Shown: in pieces, positions 9,869-18,245 of the stretch
Numbering within the stretch: position 1 is the stretch's first letter
How the letters are laid out: each line of letters starts with the position of its first letter
Notes under the pieces: model-generated
The model's input: only the letters and a program-made list of their open reading frames with translations
Databases searched by the model: none
Told to the model about the DNA's origin: nothing
Made by a program: the position numbers and the translations under genes
Assembly: GCF_902770715.1 (NCBI RefSeq)
Contig: NZ_CACXTS010000004.1
Coordinates: 1 to 64,000 of the forward strand
Origin: an uncultured Methanobrevibacter sp.
GTDB taxonomy: Archaea > Methanobacteriota > Methanobacteria > Methanobacteriales > Methanobacteriaceae
Direction of reading: 5' to 3'
DNA: 64,000 bases

Positions 9869-10162
9869 TAAACAAGCTCCATTTCATTATTTTAATAAAC
9901 AGCCAAAAAATTGACTATATAATAATATTATTATTTATCATGATTATTTATTATAAATGTATGTATTTTTAAAAAAAATATGAGTAATTTCTAAAAAAAT
10001 ATTAAAAATATTCTAAAAAAAATTAAATGAACAAAATAATATCCCAATGAAAGCAATGAGGAAAAAAACATGGCTAAATTGGAAAATAAGAAAAAATGTA
10101 TAAACTTAAAAAATATATATAATAAGACATACAAATTTAGTCATGCCTAAAAAGGTGATTGC
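9869..10162. promoter_or_regulatory. Divergent intergenic region, ehb operon and SBF transporter
   Basis: This 294-base AT-rich gap separates ehbA (minus) from the transporter (plus). For ehb, a TATA-like element is read on the minus strand around 9912-9925. It overlaps the 16-base palindrome ATAATAATATTATTAT at 9919-9934, which could be an operator or simply AT-rich sequence. For the transporter, AAATATATATAA around 10107-10119 could be the TATA box, with an AGGTGAT ribosome site just before the ATG at 10163. I see no gene in the gap. Confidence 0.5.
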
Positions 10163-11131
10163 ATGGACTTAATTGAAAAACTAGAACCGATAATCATATT
10201 TTCAGCGGTGATTTTAGGACTTGTTTTAAGCAATATTGATTTAATAGCAGATAATACCTCTTATCTGATCAATATATTCCTATGCCTAATGTTATACGGA
10301 TTATTTTTAGAAGTTCCCCTAAACGACTTGAAAGACAGCTTTAAGAATATCAAATTTACATCAACAAGTTTAATAATAAATTTCATATGGACGCCATTAT
10401 TCGGATATTTTATAGGATTATTATTCTTAAAAGGGAATGTTGACGTGCTTATCGGGTTTTTCATGCTGATTCTAACCCCCTGTACAGACTGGTATCTGGT
10501 ATTTACAAAACTTGCAAAGGGAGACTTGACCTTAAGTCTATCAATATTGCCGATTAACCTAATTTTGCAAATAATTTTGCTTCCTGTATATCTGATATTA
10601 TTTTTCTCAAGCGGAAATACAATGGATTATGTGCAATTAGCTTATTCACTTTTAATTGTTATTGTCATACCTTTCATAGCGGCGCAAACTACAAAATTCC
10701 TGCTTAAAGATGATTTAAAACAAAAAGCAACAGAAATTTTTACAGACTTGCAAATTTGGTTTTTATCACTTGCGGTGTTCTGCATTTTTGCAAGCCAGGG
10801 AGAATTGTTATTTACAAATTTAAACTCCGTTGTAACAATATTCATCCCTTTAATAATATTTTTCATTGTTAATGTCATAATTGATTTATTAGTGTCTGAA
10901 AAAATTAATTTCAGTTATTCTGAATATGCGAGTTTAACAATGACAACACTTGCACGCAATTCACCTCTGGCACTGGCCATAGCAATAAATTCGTTTCCTG
11001 GACATGAATTAATATCCATTGCACTTGTTATCGGACCCCTGATTGAATTGCCTATACTTTACACTGTTTCTAAATTCTGTTTATGGATTAAAAATTCAGG
11101 ACTGTTTTTTGTTTGCAATTACAGATTTTAA
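10163..11131 (+). CDS. SBF/ACR3-superfamily transporter (possible arsenite or anion exporter)
   Basis: A 322 aa membrane protein with about ten helices of the bile acid:Na+ symporter superfamily. The segment ILTPCTDWYLVFTKLAKGD (about residues 109-127) resembles the Cys-containing signature of ACR3 arsenite exporters (APCTxMVxxWSxLxxGD). The paired second signature is TMTTLARNSPLALAIAINSFPG. No arsenate reductase or ArsR gene lies nearby, so the substrate is uncertain. The start has an AGGTGAT site three bases upstream. Its TAA overlaps the stop of the convergent gene. Confidence 0.75.
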   Translation: MDLIEKLEPIIIFSAVILGLVLSNIDLIADNTSYLINIFLCLMLYGLFLEVPLNDLKDSFKNIKFTSTSLIINFIWTPLFGYFIGLLFLKGNVDVLIGFFMLILTPCTDWYLVFTKLAKGDLTLSLSILPINLILQIILLPVYLILFFSSGNTMDYVQLAYSLLIVIVIPFIAAQTTKFLLKDDLKQKATEIFTDLQIWFLSLAVFCIFASQGELLFTNLNSVVTIFIPLIIFFIVNVIIDLLVSEKINFSYSEYASLTMTTLARNSPLALAIAINSFPGHELISIALVIGPLIELPILYTVSKFCLWIKNSGLFFVCNYRF

Positions 11132-11835
11132 TATGCCTTAACATAATTTTCAAACAGGTTAAACAAAAATGGGGCATGATACAAAAACGCGCAAATAACC
11201 AATAGGAATATCATGACCAATCCAAAGTTTCTATAAACTTTTTTTGAGGATATCGGAGCAAATATTTTAATTCCTGCAGGAGTGAACGAATCCAATACTA
11301 CATGAGAAAACACACCCAACAATAAGCTTAAAACGACTTCAATATATGAAAACTCTGCATTTGGAATTACAAATAAGCTAAGGAAAAATACTGGAAGAAA
11401 AATCATCAGAAGCTTCCTGTTCAAAAATAAAAAGCTGATAATTATGAGCAATACTGCCATTAACAGATATTGATTATTGAGAGGTGTCACGGCAAGAATT
11501 AACTCCAACGACCATATCAATACCAGACTGACGGCGGAAGTTAATGTTAAAACCCCAAAAAGCGAATGTGTAAAACTACGATGTTCTGAAAAATAGAACG
11601 TGACACCTAGAAATACAATAATCAACCCTACGTAATAAGGTAATTTAAGCATATAAAGTGAAATGAACACTATTAACCCCAATATAATCATCCTATAGAC
11701 ATTTTCCGTTTTGAATTTATGGTCAAAATCCGGGATATTTGCACCGAGGAATGTTAAAGCAATTAACAGAGGACTGTGAAAAAACATGCATGCGAGTATT
11801 AATGCAAATATCGAATGTCCCTTGTAAGATGGCAC
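11128..11835 (-). CDS. DUF457/YdjM-like membrane-bound metal-dependent hydrolase family protein
   Basis: A 235 aa protein with about six membrane segments. Motifs GANIPDFDHKF (about residues 30-40) and SEHRSFTHSLFG (about 84-95) are the Asp/His-rich signatures of the DUF457/YdjM family, presumed to bind a metal. A third histidine region is LLGVFSHVVLDSFTPAGIKIF. Members are often called LexA-binding inner-membrane hydrolases, but no activity is established here. The gene is convergent with the transporter and their stop codons share TTAA. Confidence 0.78.
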   Translation of the reverse strand: MPSYKGHSIFALILACMFFHSPLLIALTFLGANIPDFDHKFKTENVYRMIILGLIVFISLYMLKLPYYVGLIIVFLGVTFYFSEHRSFTHSLFGVLTLTSAVSLVLIWSLELILAVTPLNNQYLLMAVLLIIISFLFLNRKLLMIFLPVFFLSLFVIPNAEFSYIEVVLSLLLGVFSHVVLDSFTPAGIKIFAPISSKKVYRNFGLVMIFLLVICAFLYHAPFLFNLFENYVKAY

Positions 11836-11987
11836 TTAAATCACCTTACTTAAACTTATAACTCTATATTAAAAATAATTAATGCAAGAGCATTTGAAAA
11901 GTATTCTATATTGAAAAAATAGTATTGTAGATCCAATAATTAAATTTCTTTGGATTTTTAGTAAAGGATTAAAAAATTAAAAAAAAA

Positions 11988-12016
11988 GGAAGAATGAAAT
12001 GGCCATTCATTCTTCC
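11988..12016 (-). terminator. Hairpin terminator after the orphan gene
   Basis: An 11-bp perfect stem (arms 11988-11998 and 12006-12016, GGAAGAATGAA with its complement) with a seven-base loop. On the minus strand it is followed by a run of T residues (plus-strand A-run 11971-11987). It lies 13 bases after the stop of the 12029-12592 gene and is one of the strongest intrinsic-type terminators in the window. Confidence 0.8.
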
Positions 12017-12028
12017 ATTTAAAAGTAT

Positions 12029-12592
12029 TTATCCATAACCCTCTGAAAACTTAAAGCCATCATCGAGATATAAATAATTATCAATATCTCCGACTTGGAC
12101 ATTTTCGTCATATAAGAACTTTTCAGCACCATTATACGCTTCGGGATTTAAAAAATCACTAGGGTTATATTCACCAGGTTTAATGTTAGTAGGATCAAAT
12201 TCATTAGATTTAAATTCACTAGGTTTATAATTTATAACATTATGTATGGCCATACCTAATGAAGCCGCACTGATTCCTATGACAACACCATCTCGAACCC
12301 GGTTCATGAATTGACTGTAATCCTGGTTATCAGTTGAATAGATGATTGCATCAACAGTTCCACCAATAGCACCTACACCAGCACCTATTGCCCAACCAAC
12401 AAGTTGTGCGGCTGATGAAATTGCTGCAGAAACTCCAAATCCAGCACCCGCTGAAATTATAGTCACTCCAGTCAGTATAGCTGCAGTAATCGCCTTCTGC
12501 TTCCAGGCAGCCATTGGGAAATGGTCAATCACATTAGGTGAATCCCCAATACTGATAATTGATACGCTAGCATTATGGTTATAAATATCCAC
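12029..12592 (-). CDS. Orphan Gly/Ala-rich membrane-spanning protein, possible C-terminal remnant
   Basis: I do not recognise this 187 aa protein with certainty. Residues 28-75 form a long Ala/Gly-rich hydrophobic stretch (GVTIISAGAGFGVSAAISSA and GWAIGAGVGAIGG), and residues 95-115 a second. The last 70 residues carry a degenerate short repeat of the form KPSEF, FDPTNIKPGEYNPSDF, followed by an acidic tail. The start is a GTG with no well-spaced ribosome site. In-frame sequence continues about 13 codons upstream before a stop. A GAAGGA site instead precedes an out-of-frame ATG encoding a short hydrophobic peptide. The protein could be the surviving end of a larger surface protein, broken by frameshift. 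That is an inference. Confidence 0.5.
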   Translation of the reverse strand: MDIYNHNASVSIISIGDSPNVIDHFPMAAWKQKAITAAILTGVTIISAGAGFGVSAAISSAAQLVGWAIGAGVGAIGGTVDAIIYSTDNQDYSQFMNRVRDGVVIGISAASLGMAIHNVINYKPSEFKSNEFDPTNIKPGEYNPSDFLNPEAYNGAEKFLYDENVQVGDIDNYLYLDDGFKFSEGYG

Positions 12593-12684
12593 ATTAACAT
12601 TTTTATTACCATATCCTTCAATTATTTGCAGTTATGCAACCTACAGTGAAAATACATGTCAATCAGACTAATTAACATTAAAAA

Positions 12685-13425
12685 TTAGATGCCAAAATAA
12701 TTCAAAAAGCTTTCCATTTGCATATATGATTTTTCAACTGTGCCCTTTCCAACATTTGCAAAAGGACACAATACTTCAGCAGTAATCGCAGGAATGCCCT
12801 TTAAATTGCAAACATCCTCAACTGCACCCTTATAAGATGACCCGGCATAGTCGAATGAAATTATTCTGGATCCCACATCTTTAGAAATGAAATTAGCAAT
12901 CAAAAAACTTTCAGGACTTGGAGATTTGGATGAAAAAATAGATTCAAAGCCAGGATTGCTGTTTCGGGCAGTTGAATGAAAATCACCGACAAAATCAATA
13001 TGCAGTTCCTCGATTTTTTGGATTATCAGATTGCTCAGCGAATTCTTAATATGGGCTGACCTATTCAAATCCATTGAATTGAAAGTTCTTTCATTGTTCA
13101 TTGTTGATTTTGGAGCGGCAAACGGTATAAAATATAGGGTGGTGAACAAATCAGCGCCGATTAAATGATTCAATAGTTTCACATTCGCAATCTGGGCAGG
13201 CAGTTCATTTCCATGAATCCCGGATAAGATTAAAAGTTTATTGCCACCACTGCCTAGCTTAAAGATCGGTGTTCCGAAAACGGATTTTTCTAAAATCAGT
13301 TGAGTAAGATTATTCAGCTCCAATTGCTCCATGAGATTTCTATTTCTGGAAATGTAACCCCCTGAAAAATTGGAAATGTAATCAATTTCCAAATTGTCAA
13401 ATCCCTCAACTTTTTTAAAAACCAT
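12685..13425 (-). CDS. Succinylglutamate desuccinylase/aspartoacylase family hydrolase
   Basis: A 246 aa protein of the zinc-dependent M14-like AstE/AspA family. The zinc ligands are visible in GIHGNELP (HxxE, about residue 70) and DFHSTARN (His near residue 133), and MNNERTFNSMDLNR supplies the Arg-binding region. TAEVLCPF near residue 221 may provide the catalytic glutamate. It probably removes an acyl group from an amino acid or similar small molecule. The substrate cannot be read from sequence. It is divergent from the helicase gene with 38 bases between the starts. Confidence 0.8.
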   Translation of the reverse strand: MVFKKVEGFDNLEIDYISNFSGGYISRNRNLMEQLELNNLTQLILEKSVFGTPIFKLGSGGNKLLILSGIHGNELPAQIANVKLLNHLIGADLFTTLYFIPFAAPKSTMNNERTFNSMDLNRSAHIKNSLSNLIIQKIEELHIDFVGDFHSTARNSNPGFESIFSSKSPSPESFLIANFISKDVGSRIISFDYAGSSYKGAVEDVCNLKGIPAITAEVLCPFANVGKGTVEKSYMQMESFLNYFGI

Positions 13426-13463
13426 AATTAATTATACATTGAAACTCTTATTTAAAAATAAGG

Positions 13464-15392
13464 ATGAAAATGAAAAAATATATCAAAAACCTAATTAGGC
13501 TCGTCAATTATGAAAGAGATGCTGAAATTGACCTGATGACACATGAAATAAGTACAATGTCCGGTCAGAAAAGAGAACAGTTGGGAAGAGCCATAAACAA
13601 AGTCAAAGGAAAAAGGCAAGGAACGGAACTGGGAATGCAAATTGTTCAGTTTGGAAGATCCGAAAAGATTGAAACGGAAATATCAGTTGGAGATATGGTT
13701 TTAATAAGCACGGACAACCCATTGAGAAGCGATTTGACTGGAACAGTGACCGAAAAAGGAGCGAGATTCGTTAAAGTAGCTTTTGATAAGCGAGTTCCGA
13801 AATGGGCTTTAAAAAAGAAAGTCCGTATTGACTTATATGCAAATGACATTACATTCAAAAGAATGGAAGACAATTTAAATCATTTAAGTCTGAAAGGAAA
13901 GAATGCTTTAGAATACATGTTGAATGATAGGAATCCTAAAAAAAATCGTCCAGTGCCTTATATTGCATACATTGACCAATTCCTTAACGAATCCCAAAAG
14001 TCAGCTATTGAAAATGCGCTTTCATGCGAAAACTTCTTTTTGATTCATGGTCCTTTTGGAACAGGCAAGACCAGAACACTGGTTGAACTGATTTCACAGG
14101 AAACAAGGCAGGGCCATAAAGTTTTAGCTACAGCTGAAAGCAATGCCGCTGTAGACAATATCCTGGAAAGATTGATGGAGAATAAAAAATTAAACTTGAC
14201 AAGACTGGGACATCCTCAAAGAGTTTCAAAACACAATATTACACAAACTTTAGCCTATAAAGTTGAAAATCATGAATTAAACAAAAAAATCAAAAGGATT
14301 CACAAGAAAATTGACAAACTAATAGAAAAAAGAAAGAATTACACAAAACCGACTCCACAATATAGGAGAGGTTTTGGCGATTATGATATACTGTATAATG
14401 CTTCAAGAGGAAAGGGCGGTCGTGGAATAAGCCCTGATCAGATGAAATCAATGGCGCATTGGATTGCAACAAACCAGGAGATTGATGAAGCTCATAGCGA
14501 AATAAGAAGGATAGAAAACAGGATGATTCGGGACATCATTGAAAGGAGCAATGTTATATTATCAACAAATTCCTCAGCAGCTCTTGAATCAATTGCAAGA
14601 ACCAAATTTGATGTTGCAATCATCGATGAAGCTTCGCAGGCCACAATTCCCAGCATTTTAATCCCAATTGCAAAAGCGCACAGGTTCATTCTTGCAGGAG
14701 ACCATAAGCAGCTTCCGCCAACAATCATCAGTGAAAAGGCACATCCTTTGGAAAAAACATTATTCGAAGAGCTTATTAAACGATACCCGTTCAAATCACA
14801 ACTTTTGAATGTCCAATACAGAATGAATAAAATGCTTATGGAATTTCCAAACAGGGAATTCTACAACAACAACCTGAAAAGCGATTCCAGTGTTGATGAA
14901 ATAACTCTCGATGATTTGCTTGGAGTTGACAATAACGAAGAGCCTTTTCTTTTTATTGACACGTCTAAAGTTGATGGCTACGGTGAAAAACACCTGAAAG
15001 ATTCCAAATCAATAGTGAATGAATTGGAGTCTAAAGTTGCTGTAAGCATTGCCAACGATTATCTGAATGCAGGAGTATGTGAAGAGGACATCGGAATTAT
15101 AAGTCCCTACGCCGACCAGGTGAAGATAATTCAAGAGCAAACCCCTGTTGAAGTGAAGACAGTTGACGGATTTCAAGGCAGAGAAAAAGAAATCATTATC
15201 ATATCAACTGTAAGGAGCAATAATAATGGAAACATTGGATTTTTAAAAGATTTAAGAAGATTAAATGTTGCAATAACACGAGCAAAACGAAAACTGATTA
15301 TTATTGGCAATAAAGAAACTCTAAAGACAAATCCAACATATTCAAGACTCATAGAATTTGCTGAAAATAAAAACTTATTGATAGAAATTTAG
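13464..15392 (+). CDS. DNA2/NAM7-type superfamily I helicase (IGHMBP2-like)
   Basis: A 642 aa helicase. Walker A is GPFGTGKTRT (about residues 195-204), motif II is IIDEASQA (about 388), motif III GDHKQLPPT, motif V VDGFQGREKEIIIISTVRS and motif VI LNVAITRAKRK. The N-terminal 150 residues contain a beta-barrel-like segment (ISVGDMVLISTDNPLRSD) as in IGHMBP2/Upf1 relatives. It probably acts on DNA or RNA during repair or RNA metabolism. The in-frame ATG at 13470 is a possible alternative start because AAGGA lies just before it. Confidence 0.88.
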   Translation: MKMKKYIKNLIRLVNYERDAEIDLMTHEISTMSGQKREQLGRAINKVKGKRQGTELGMQIVQFGRSEKIETEISVGDMVLISTDNPLRSDLTGTVTEKGARFVKVAFDKRVPKWALKKKVRIDLYANDITFKRMEDNLNHLSLKGKNALEYMLNDRNPKKNRPVPYIAYIDQFLNESQKSAIENALSCENFFLIHGPFGTGKTRTLVELISQETRQGHKVLATAESNAAVDNILERLMENKKLNLTRLGHPQRVSKHNITQTLAYKVENHELNKKIKRIHKKIDKLIEKRKNYTKPTPQYRRGFGDYDILYNASRGKGGRGISPDQMKSMAHWIATNQEIDEAHSEIRRIENRMIRDIIERSNVILSTNSSAALESIARTKFDVAIIDEASQATIPSILIPIAKAHRFILAGDHKQLPPTIISEKAHPLEKTLFEELIKRYPFKSQLLNVQYRMNKMLMEFPNREFYNNNLKSDSSVDEITLDDLLGVDNNEEPFLFIDTSKVDGYGEKHLKDSKSIVNELESKVAVSIANDYLNAGVCEEDIGIISPYADQVKIIQEQTPVEVKTVDGFQGREKEIIIISTVRSNNNGNIGFLKDLRRLNVAITRAKRKLIIIGNKETLKTNPTYSRLIEFAENKNLLIEI

Positions 15393-15403
15393 GCATACCT
15401 AAA
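15388..15403 (+). terminator. Hairpin containing the helicase stop codon
   Basis: Perfect 6-bp stem TTTAGG/CCTAAA with loop CATA, followed by CTTTT. The TAG stop (15390-15392) lies within the 5' arm. A stronger hairpin follows at 15443. Confidence 0.5.
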
Positions 15404-15434
15404 CTTTTAAATACTATGACAACAAATACAATAA

Positions 15435-15560
15435 ACAAGGTTAAAAAAGTTAGTCATAACTTTTTTCCTCCAAACTCTTAATTAGGGACCCGATTTTAAA
15501 ACACATACAACTTTTCAACCTCAATTATAAAACCCCAAATTAAGAGTTTATTTCTTCTGC
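15435..15560 (+). ncRNA. Candidate structured RNA between the helicase gene and argG
   Basis: A TATA-like TTTTAAATACT near 15405 is followed at the expected distance by two stems. The first is perfect: 10 bp, AAAAAAGTTA at 15443-15452 with 15457-15466 and loop GTCA. The second has 15 of 16 paired bases, arms 15472-15487 and 15534-15549 with a 46-base loop. A T-tract follows at about 15564-15571. The argG TATA box (about 15574-15584) lies downstream of all this, so the element is not in the argG leader. It could be a small RNA, a terminator pair for the helicase gene, or an operator. Not identified as a known family. Confidence 0.35.
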
Positions 15561-15649
15561 CAACTTTTTTTAAAATTATAAATACTATTAAAAATAGAAC
15601 ATTTAATGTATAATTATTCTTATTTAAGATTATTTAACGGTGATTGATT

Positions 15650-16828
15650 ATGACTGAAAAAGTACTTTTAGCATTCAGTGGAGGGCTAGATACCTCCGTT
15701 TGTGTTAAATTATTAGAAGAAAAATATGATGTAGAAGTTATTACCGCATGTGTGGATGTCGGACAAGGCGAAGAAGAAATGGAAAAAGCAAAAAACAGTG
15801 CAGCTAACATTGGAGGATTAAAACACTACAATATAGATGCTAAAGAAGAATTCGCAAACGAATACATCGCACGTGGAATCAAAGCAAATGCTGAATACGA
15901 AGGATACCCATTAAGTACCGCTTTTGCAAGACCATTAATTGCCCAAAAACTTATAGAAGTAGCGGAAAAAGAAGGGGCAACTGCAATTGCACATGGTTGT
16001 ACCGGAAAAGGAAACGACCAATTCAGATTTGAAGCAGTAATTCGTGCAATGTCCGATTTGGATATCATTGCACCAATCAGAGAAATGAACCTAACAAGAA
16101 CTGAAGAAAAGGCATATGCAGAATCCAAAGGAATCAAGTTAAGTTACGATAAAATTTACAGTATTGATGAAAACCTCTGGGGAAGAGCAATTGAAGGAGA
16201 TGTCTTAGAAGACCCTGCAAATGAACCTCCTGAAGACATCTATGAATGGACTGCTTCCTGGGAAGATGCTAAAGACGAACCGGAAAAAGTATCCATTGAA
16301 TTTGAAGAAGGTATTCCAGTAGCTATAAACGGTGAAATGATGCCATTAATCGACATCATTACAAAAGCAAATGAAATTGCAGGAGCTCACGGAATTGGTA
16401 GAGTTGATACCATCGAAAACAGAATGATCGGTATTAAAAGTAGGGAAATATACGAAACCCCCGGTGCAAAATTATTGATTGCAGCACACCAAGCATTAGA
16501 GGAATTGGTCTTAACAACTGACGAGTTAAGATTCGCGGAATACATGTCCGGACTCTATGCAGATTTAGTCTACAGAGCACTCTGGCAAGAACCATTAAGA
16601 GAAGACCTTGACCAAGCAATCGATAATATGCAAGAAAGAGTAAGCGGAGAAGTTGTAATGAAACTCTTTAAAGGTTCCATTCAACCAATCATCAGAAAAT
16701 CTCCATTCAGCTTACACAGCATTGAACAAATTACCTTTGAAGACAAAGAAACTGACCAAAGAGAAGTTGAAGGTATGATTAAATACCACGGTCTTCAAGC
16801 GGCAAATTACCAAAAATTAAACAGATAG
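15650..16828 (+). CDS. argG: Argininosuccinate synthase
   Basis: A 392 aa enzyme that joins citrulline and aspartate, using ATP, in arginine synthesis. The N-terminal PP-loop [11 protein letters not shown] (residues 6-16) binds [18 protein letters not shown] is a conserved family signature, and [11 protein letters not shown] lies near the C-terminus. I chose the ATG at 15650 because GGTGA ends six bases upstream; the in-frame TTG at 15644 touches that site. A TATA box at about 15574-15584 suggests a leader of about 45 bases. Confidence 0.97.
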   Translation: MTEKVLLAFSGGLDTSVCVKLLEEKYDVEVITACVDVGQGEEEMEKAKNSAANIGGLKHYNIDAKEEFANEYIARGIKANAEYEGYPLSTAFARPLIAQKLIEVAEKEGATAIAHGCTGKGNDQFRFEAVIRAMSDLDIIAPIREMNLTRTEEKAYAESKGIKLSYDKIYSIDENLWGRAIEGDVLEDPANEPPEDIYEWTASWEDAKDEPEKVSIEFEEGIPVAINGEMMPLIDIITKANEIAGAHGIGRVDTIENRMIGIKSREIYETPGAKLLIAAHQALEELVLTTDELRFAEYMSGLYADLVYRALWQEPLREDLDQAIDNMQERVSGEVVMKLFKGSIQPIIRKSPFSLHSIEQITFEDKETDQREVEGMIKYHGLQAANYQKLNR

Positions 16829-16841
16829 CTTTTAAGCTATC
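16824..16841 (+). terminator. Hairpin containing the argG stop codon
   Basis: Perfect 8-bp stem GATAGCTT/AAGCTATC with a two-base spacer, followed by a T-rich stretch. The TAG stop at 16826-16828 lies inside the 5' arm. The sir2 gene starts 15 bases later. Confidence 0.65.
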
Positions 16842-16856
16842 ACTTTACTTATTTTT

Positions 16857-17585
16857 ATGTCTAAAATTAACCAACTTCAACAAATAATCGACTCCTCAGG
16901 CAATATTGTATTCTTTGGAGGGGCTGGCGTGTCAACAGAAAGCGGGATTCCTGATTTCAGATCAGAAAGCGGAATCTTTAAAAGCTTAGAGAAATACGGA
17001 GACACACCAGAGAATTTGGTTTCACACAGCTATTATCTAGACCATACAGAAGAATTTTTCAATTATTATAAAGATAATCTTGTTTTTAAAGATGCTGAAC
17101 CTAATCCTGCCCATTTAAAGCTTGCAGAATTAGAAAAAGCAGGCAAACTAAAAGCAGTCATCACACAAAACATTGATGGATTGCATCAGAAAGCAGGAAG
17201 TGAAAACGTCCTGGAGCTTCACGGAAGCATTCACAGAAATTACTGTCAAATCTGCGGTAAAGAATATGGCCTGGATTACATTTTAGAAAGCGAATCAATT
17301 CCAAGATGTGAATGTGGAGGCATTGTAAAACCGGATGTCGTATTATATGAAGAACCCTTGAACAATGCAGTATTAAATTTTTCAGTCGATTACATTTCAC
17401 AGGCAGAAACACTGATAATTGGAGGCACATCTCTCGTTGTTTATCCTGCCGCAGGACTTATAAACTATTTCAATGGACAAAATCTTGTTTTGATTAACAA
17501 AAGTGAAACTCCTTATGATGACCTTGCAACATTAGTCATCAACGATGCCATTGGAGAGACTTTGAGCCAAATCAAAGTCAAGTGA
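16857..17585 (+). CDS. Sir2-type NAD-dependent protein deacylase
   Basis: A 242 aa sirtuin. Motifs include GGAGVSTESGIPDFRS (about residues 20-35, NAD binding), TQNIDGLHQKAGS (about 103-115), the catalytic histidine in LELHGS, and zinc cysteines CQIC and CEC. It removes acyl groups from lysines, releasing nicotinamide; archaeal targets include chromatin proteins such as Alba. The start has no clear ribosome site. The 3' end overlaps the convergent sfsA gene by 54 bases. Confidence 0.93.
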   Translation: MSKINQLQQIIDSSGNIVFFGGAGVSTESGIPDFRSESGIFKSLEKYGDTPENLVSHSYYLDHTEEFFNYYKDNLVFKDAEPNPAHLKLAELEKAGKLKAVITQNIDGLHQKAGSENVLELHGSIHRNYCQICGKEYGLDYILESESIPRCECGGIVKPDVVLYEEPLNNAVLNFSVDYISQAETLIIGGTSLVVYPAAGLINYFNGQNLVLINKSETPYDDLATLVINDAIGETLSQIKVK

Positions 17586-18245
17586 TTGTGGAATCAATTC
17601 AATTCCGCTCAATTGATTATCGCATCTGTAGACAAGTATTTCAACACCTTGCCTGTAAGCTTCATTGAGGGTTTCGCTAAACACAGGATCATTATCCCAA
17701 TTCGGCCTGAAGAATTTCCCGGCAGGATGCTGAATTAAGAAAAATACGACACAGCGATTGCCCTGTTTTTTAAGTTTTATCAATTCTTTTAAGTGTTTTG
17801 CACCACGTTCTGTTGGAGCATCCGGAAATCTGGCTTCACCATCAACAATCAGAGTAACACCCTTGACTTCAACATAACACTCTTCATTTTCATTAGCCAA
17901 GTATATATCTATTCTTGAGTTGTCAACAGTTTTTTCTCTTTGATGGAGAGAATAATTTAGAAGCTCTTTTATTTTGCCGTCAACGATTGCATCATAAACA
18001 ATGCTGTTAGCCTGCTGAGAGTAAAGCGATACCAACACTCCCTTATTCTCAACAAATCGAAGCGAAAATTTTGTTTTTCTATTTGGATTATCGGATGGCT
18101 CTAGCCAAACGACAGCCTCCTCAACTAAAAGCTCTTTACACCTTCCAGTGTTAGGCACATGGGCAATTTCCAAATTGCCATCTACTTCAACTTCGGCAAT
18201 GAATCTATTTGGGCGATTCTTAAAAATCCCTTTAACATAATCCAT
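17532..18245 (-). CDS. sfsA: SfsA family protein (sugar fermentation stimulation homologue)
   Basis: A 237 aa SfsA protein. Recognisable family segments are FIAEVEVDGNLEIAHVPNTGR near the N-terminus, YVEVKGVTLIVDGEARFPDAPTERGAKHL in the middle and FFLIQHPAGKFFRPN. The central region resembles a restriction-nuclease-like fold (EVK), and nucleic-acid binding has been suggested for the family, but the role is not settled. Its start lies 14 bases inside the end of nnr, so the two are co-translated. Its 3' end overlaps sir2. Confidence 0.92.
   Translation of the reverse strand: MDYVKGIFKNRPNRFIAEVEVDGNLEIAHVPNTGRCKELLVEEAVVWLEPSDNPNRKTKFSLRFVENKGVLVSLYSQQANSIVYDAIVDGKIKELLNYSLHQREKTVDNSRIDIYLANENEECYVEVKGVTLIVDGEARFPDAPTERGAKHLKELIKLKKQGNRCVVFFLIQHPAGKFFRPNWDNDPVFSETLNEAYRQGVEILVYRCDNQLSGIELIPQSLDFDLAQSLSNGIVDD

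Noticed and set aside
10163-11131. Arsenic resistance operon
   Set aside because: Only an ACR3-like transporter is present. No ArsR, ArsC or ArsA is adjacent, so the substrate is left open.
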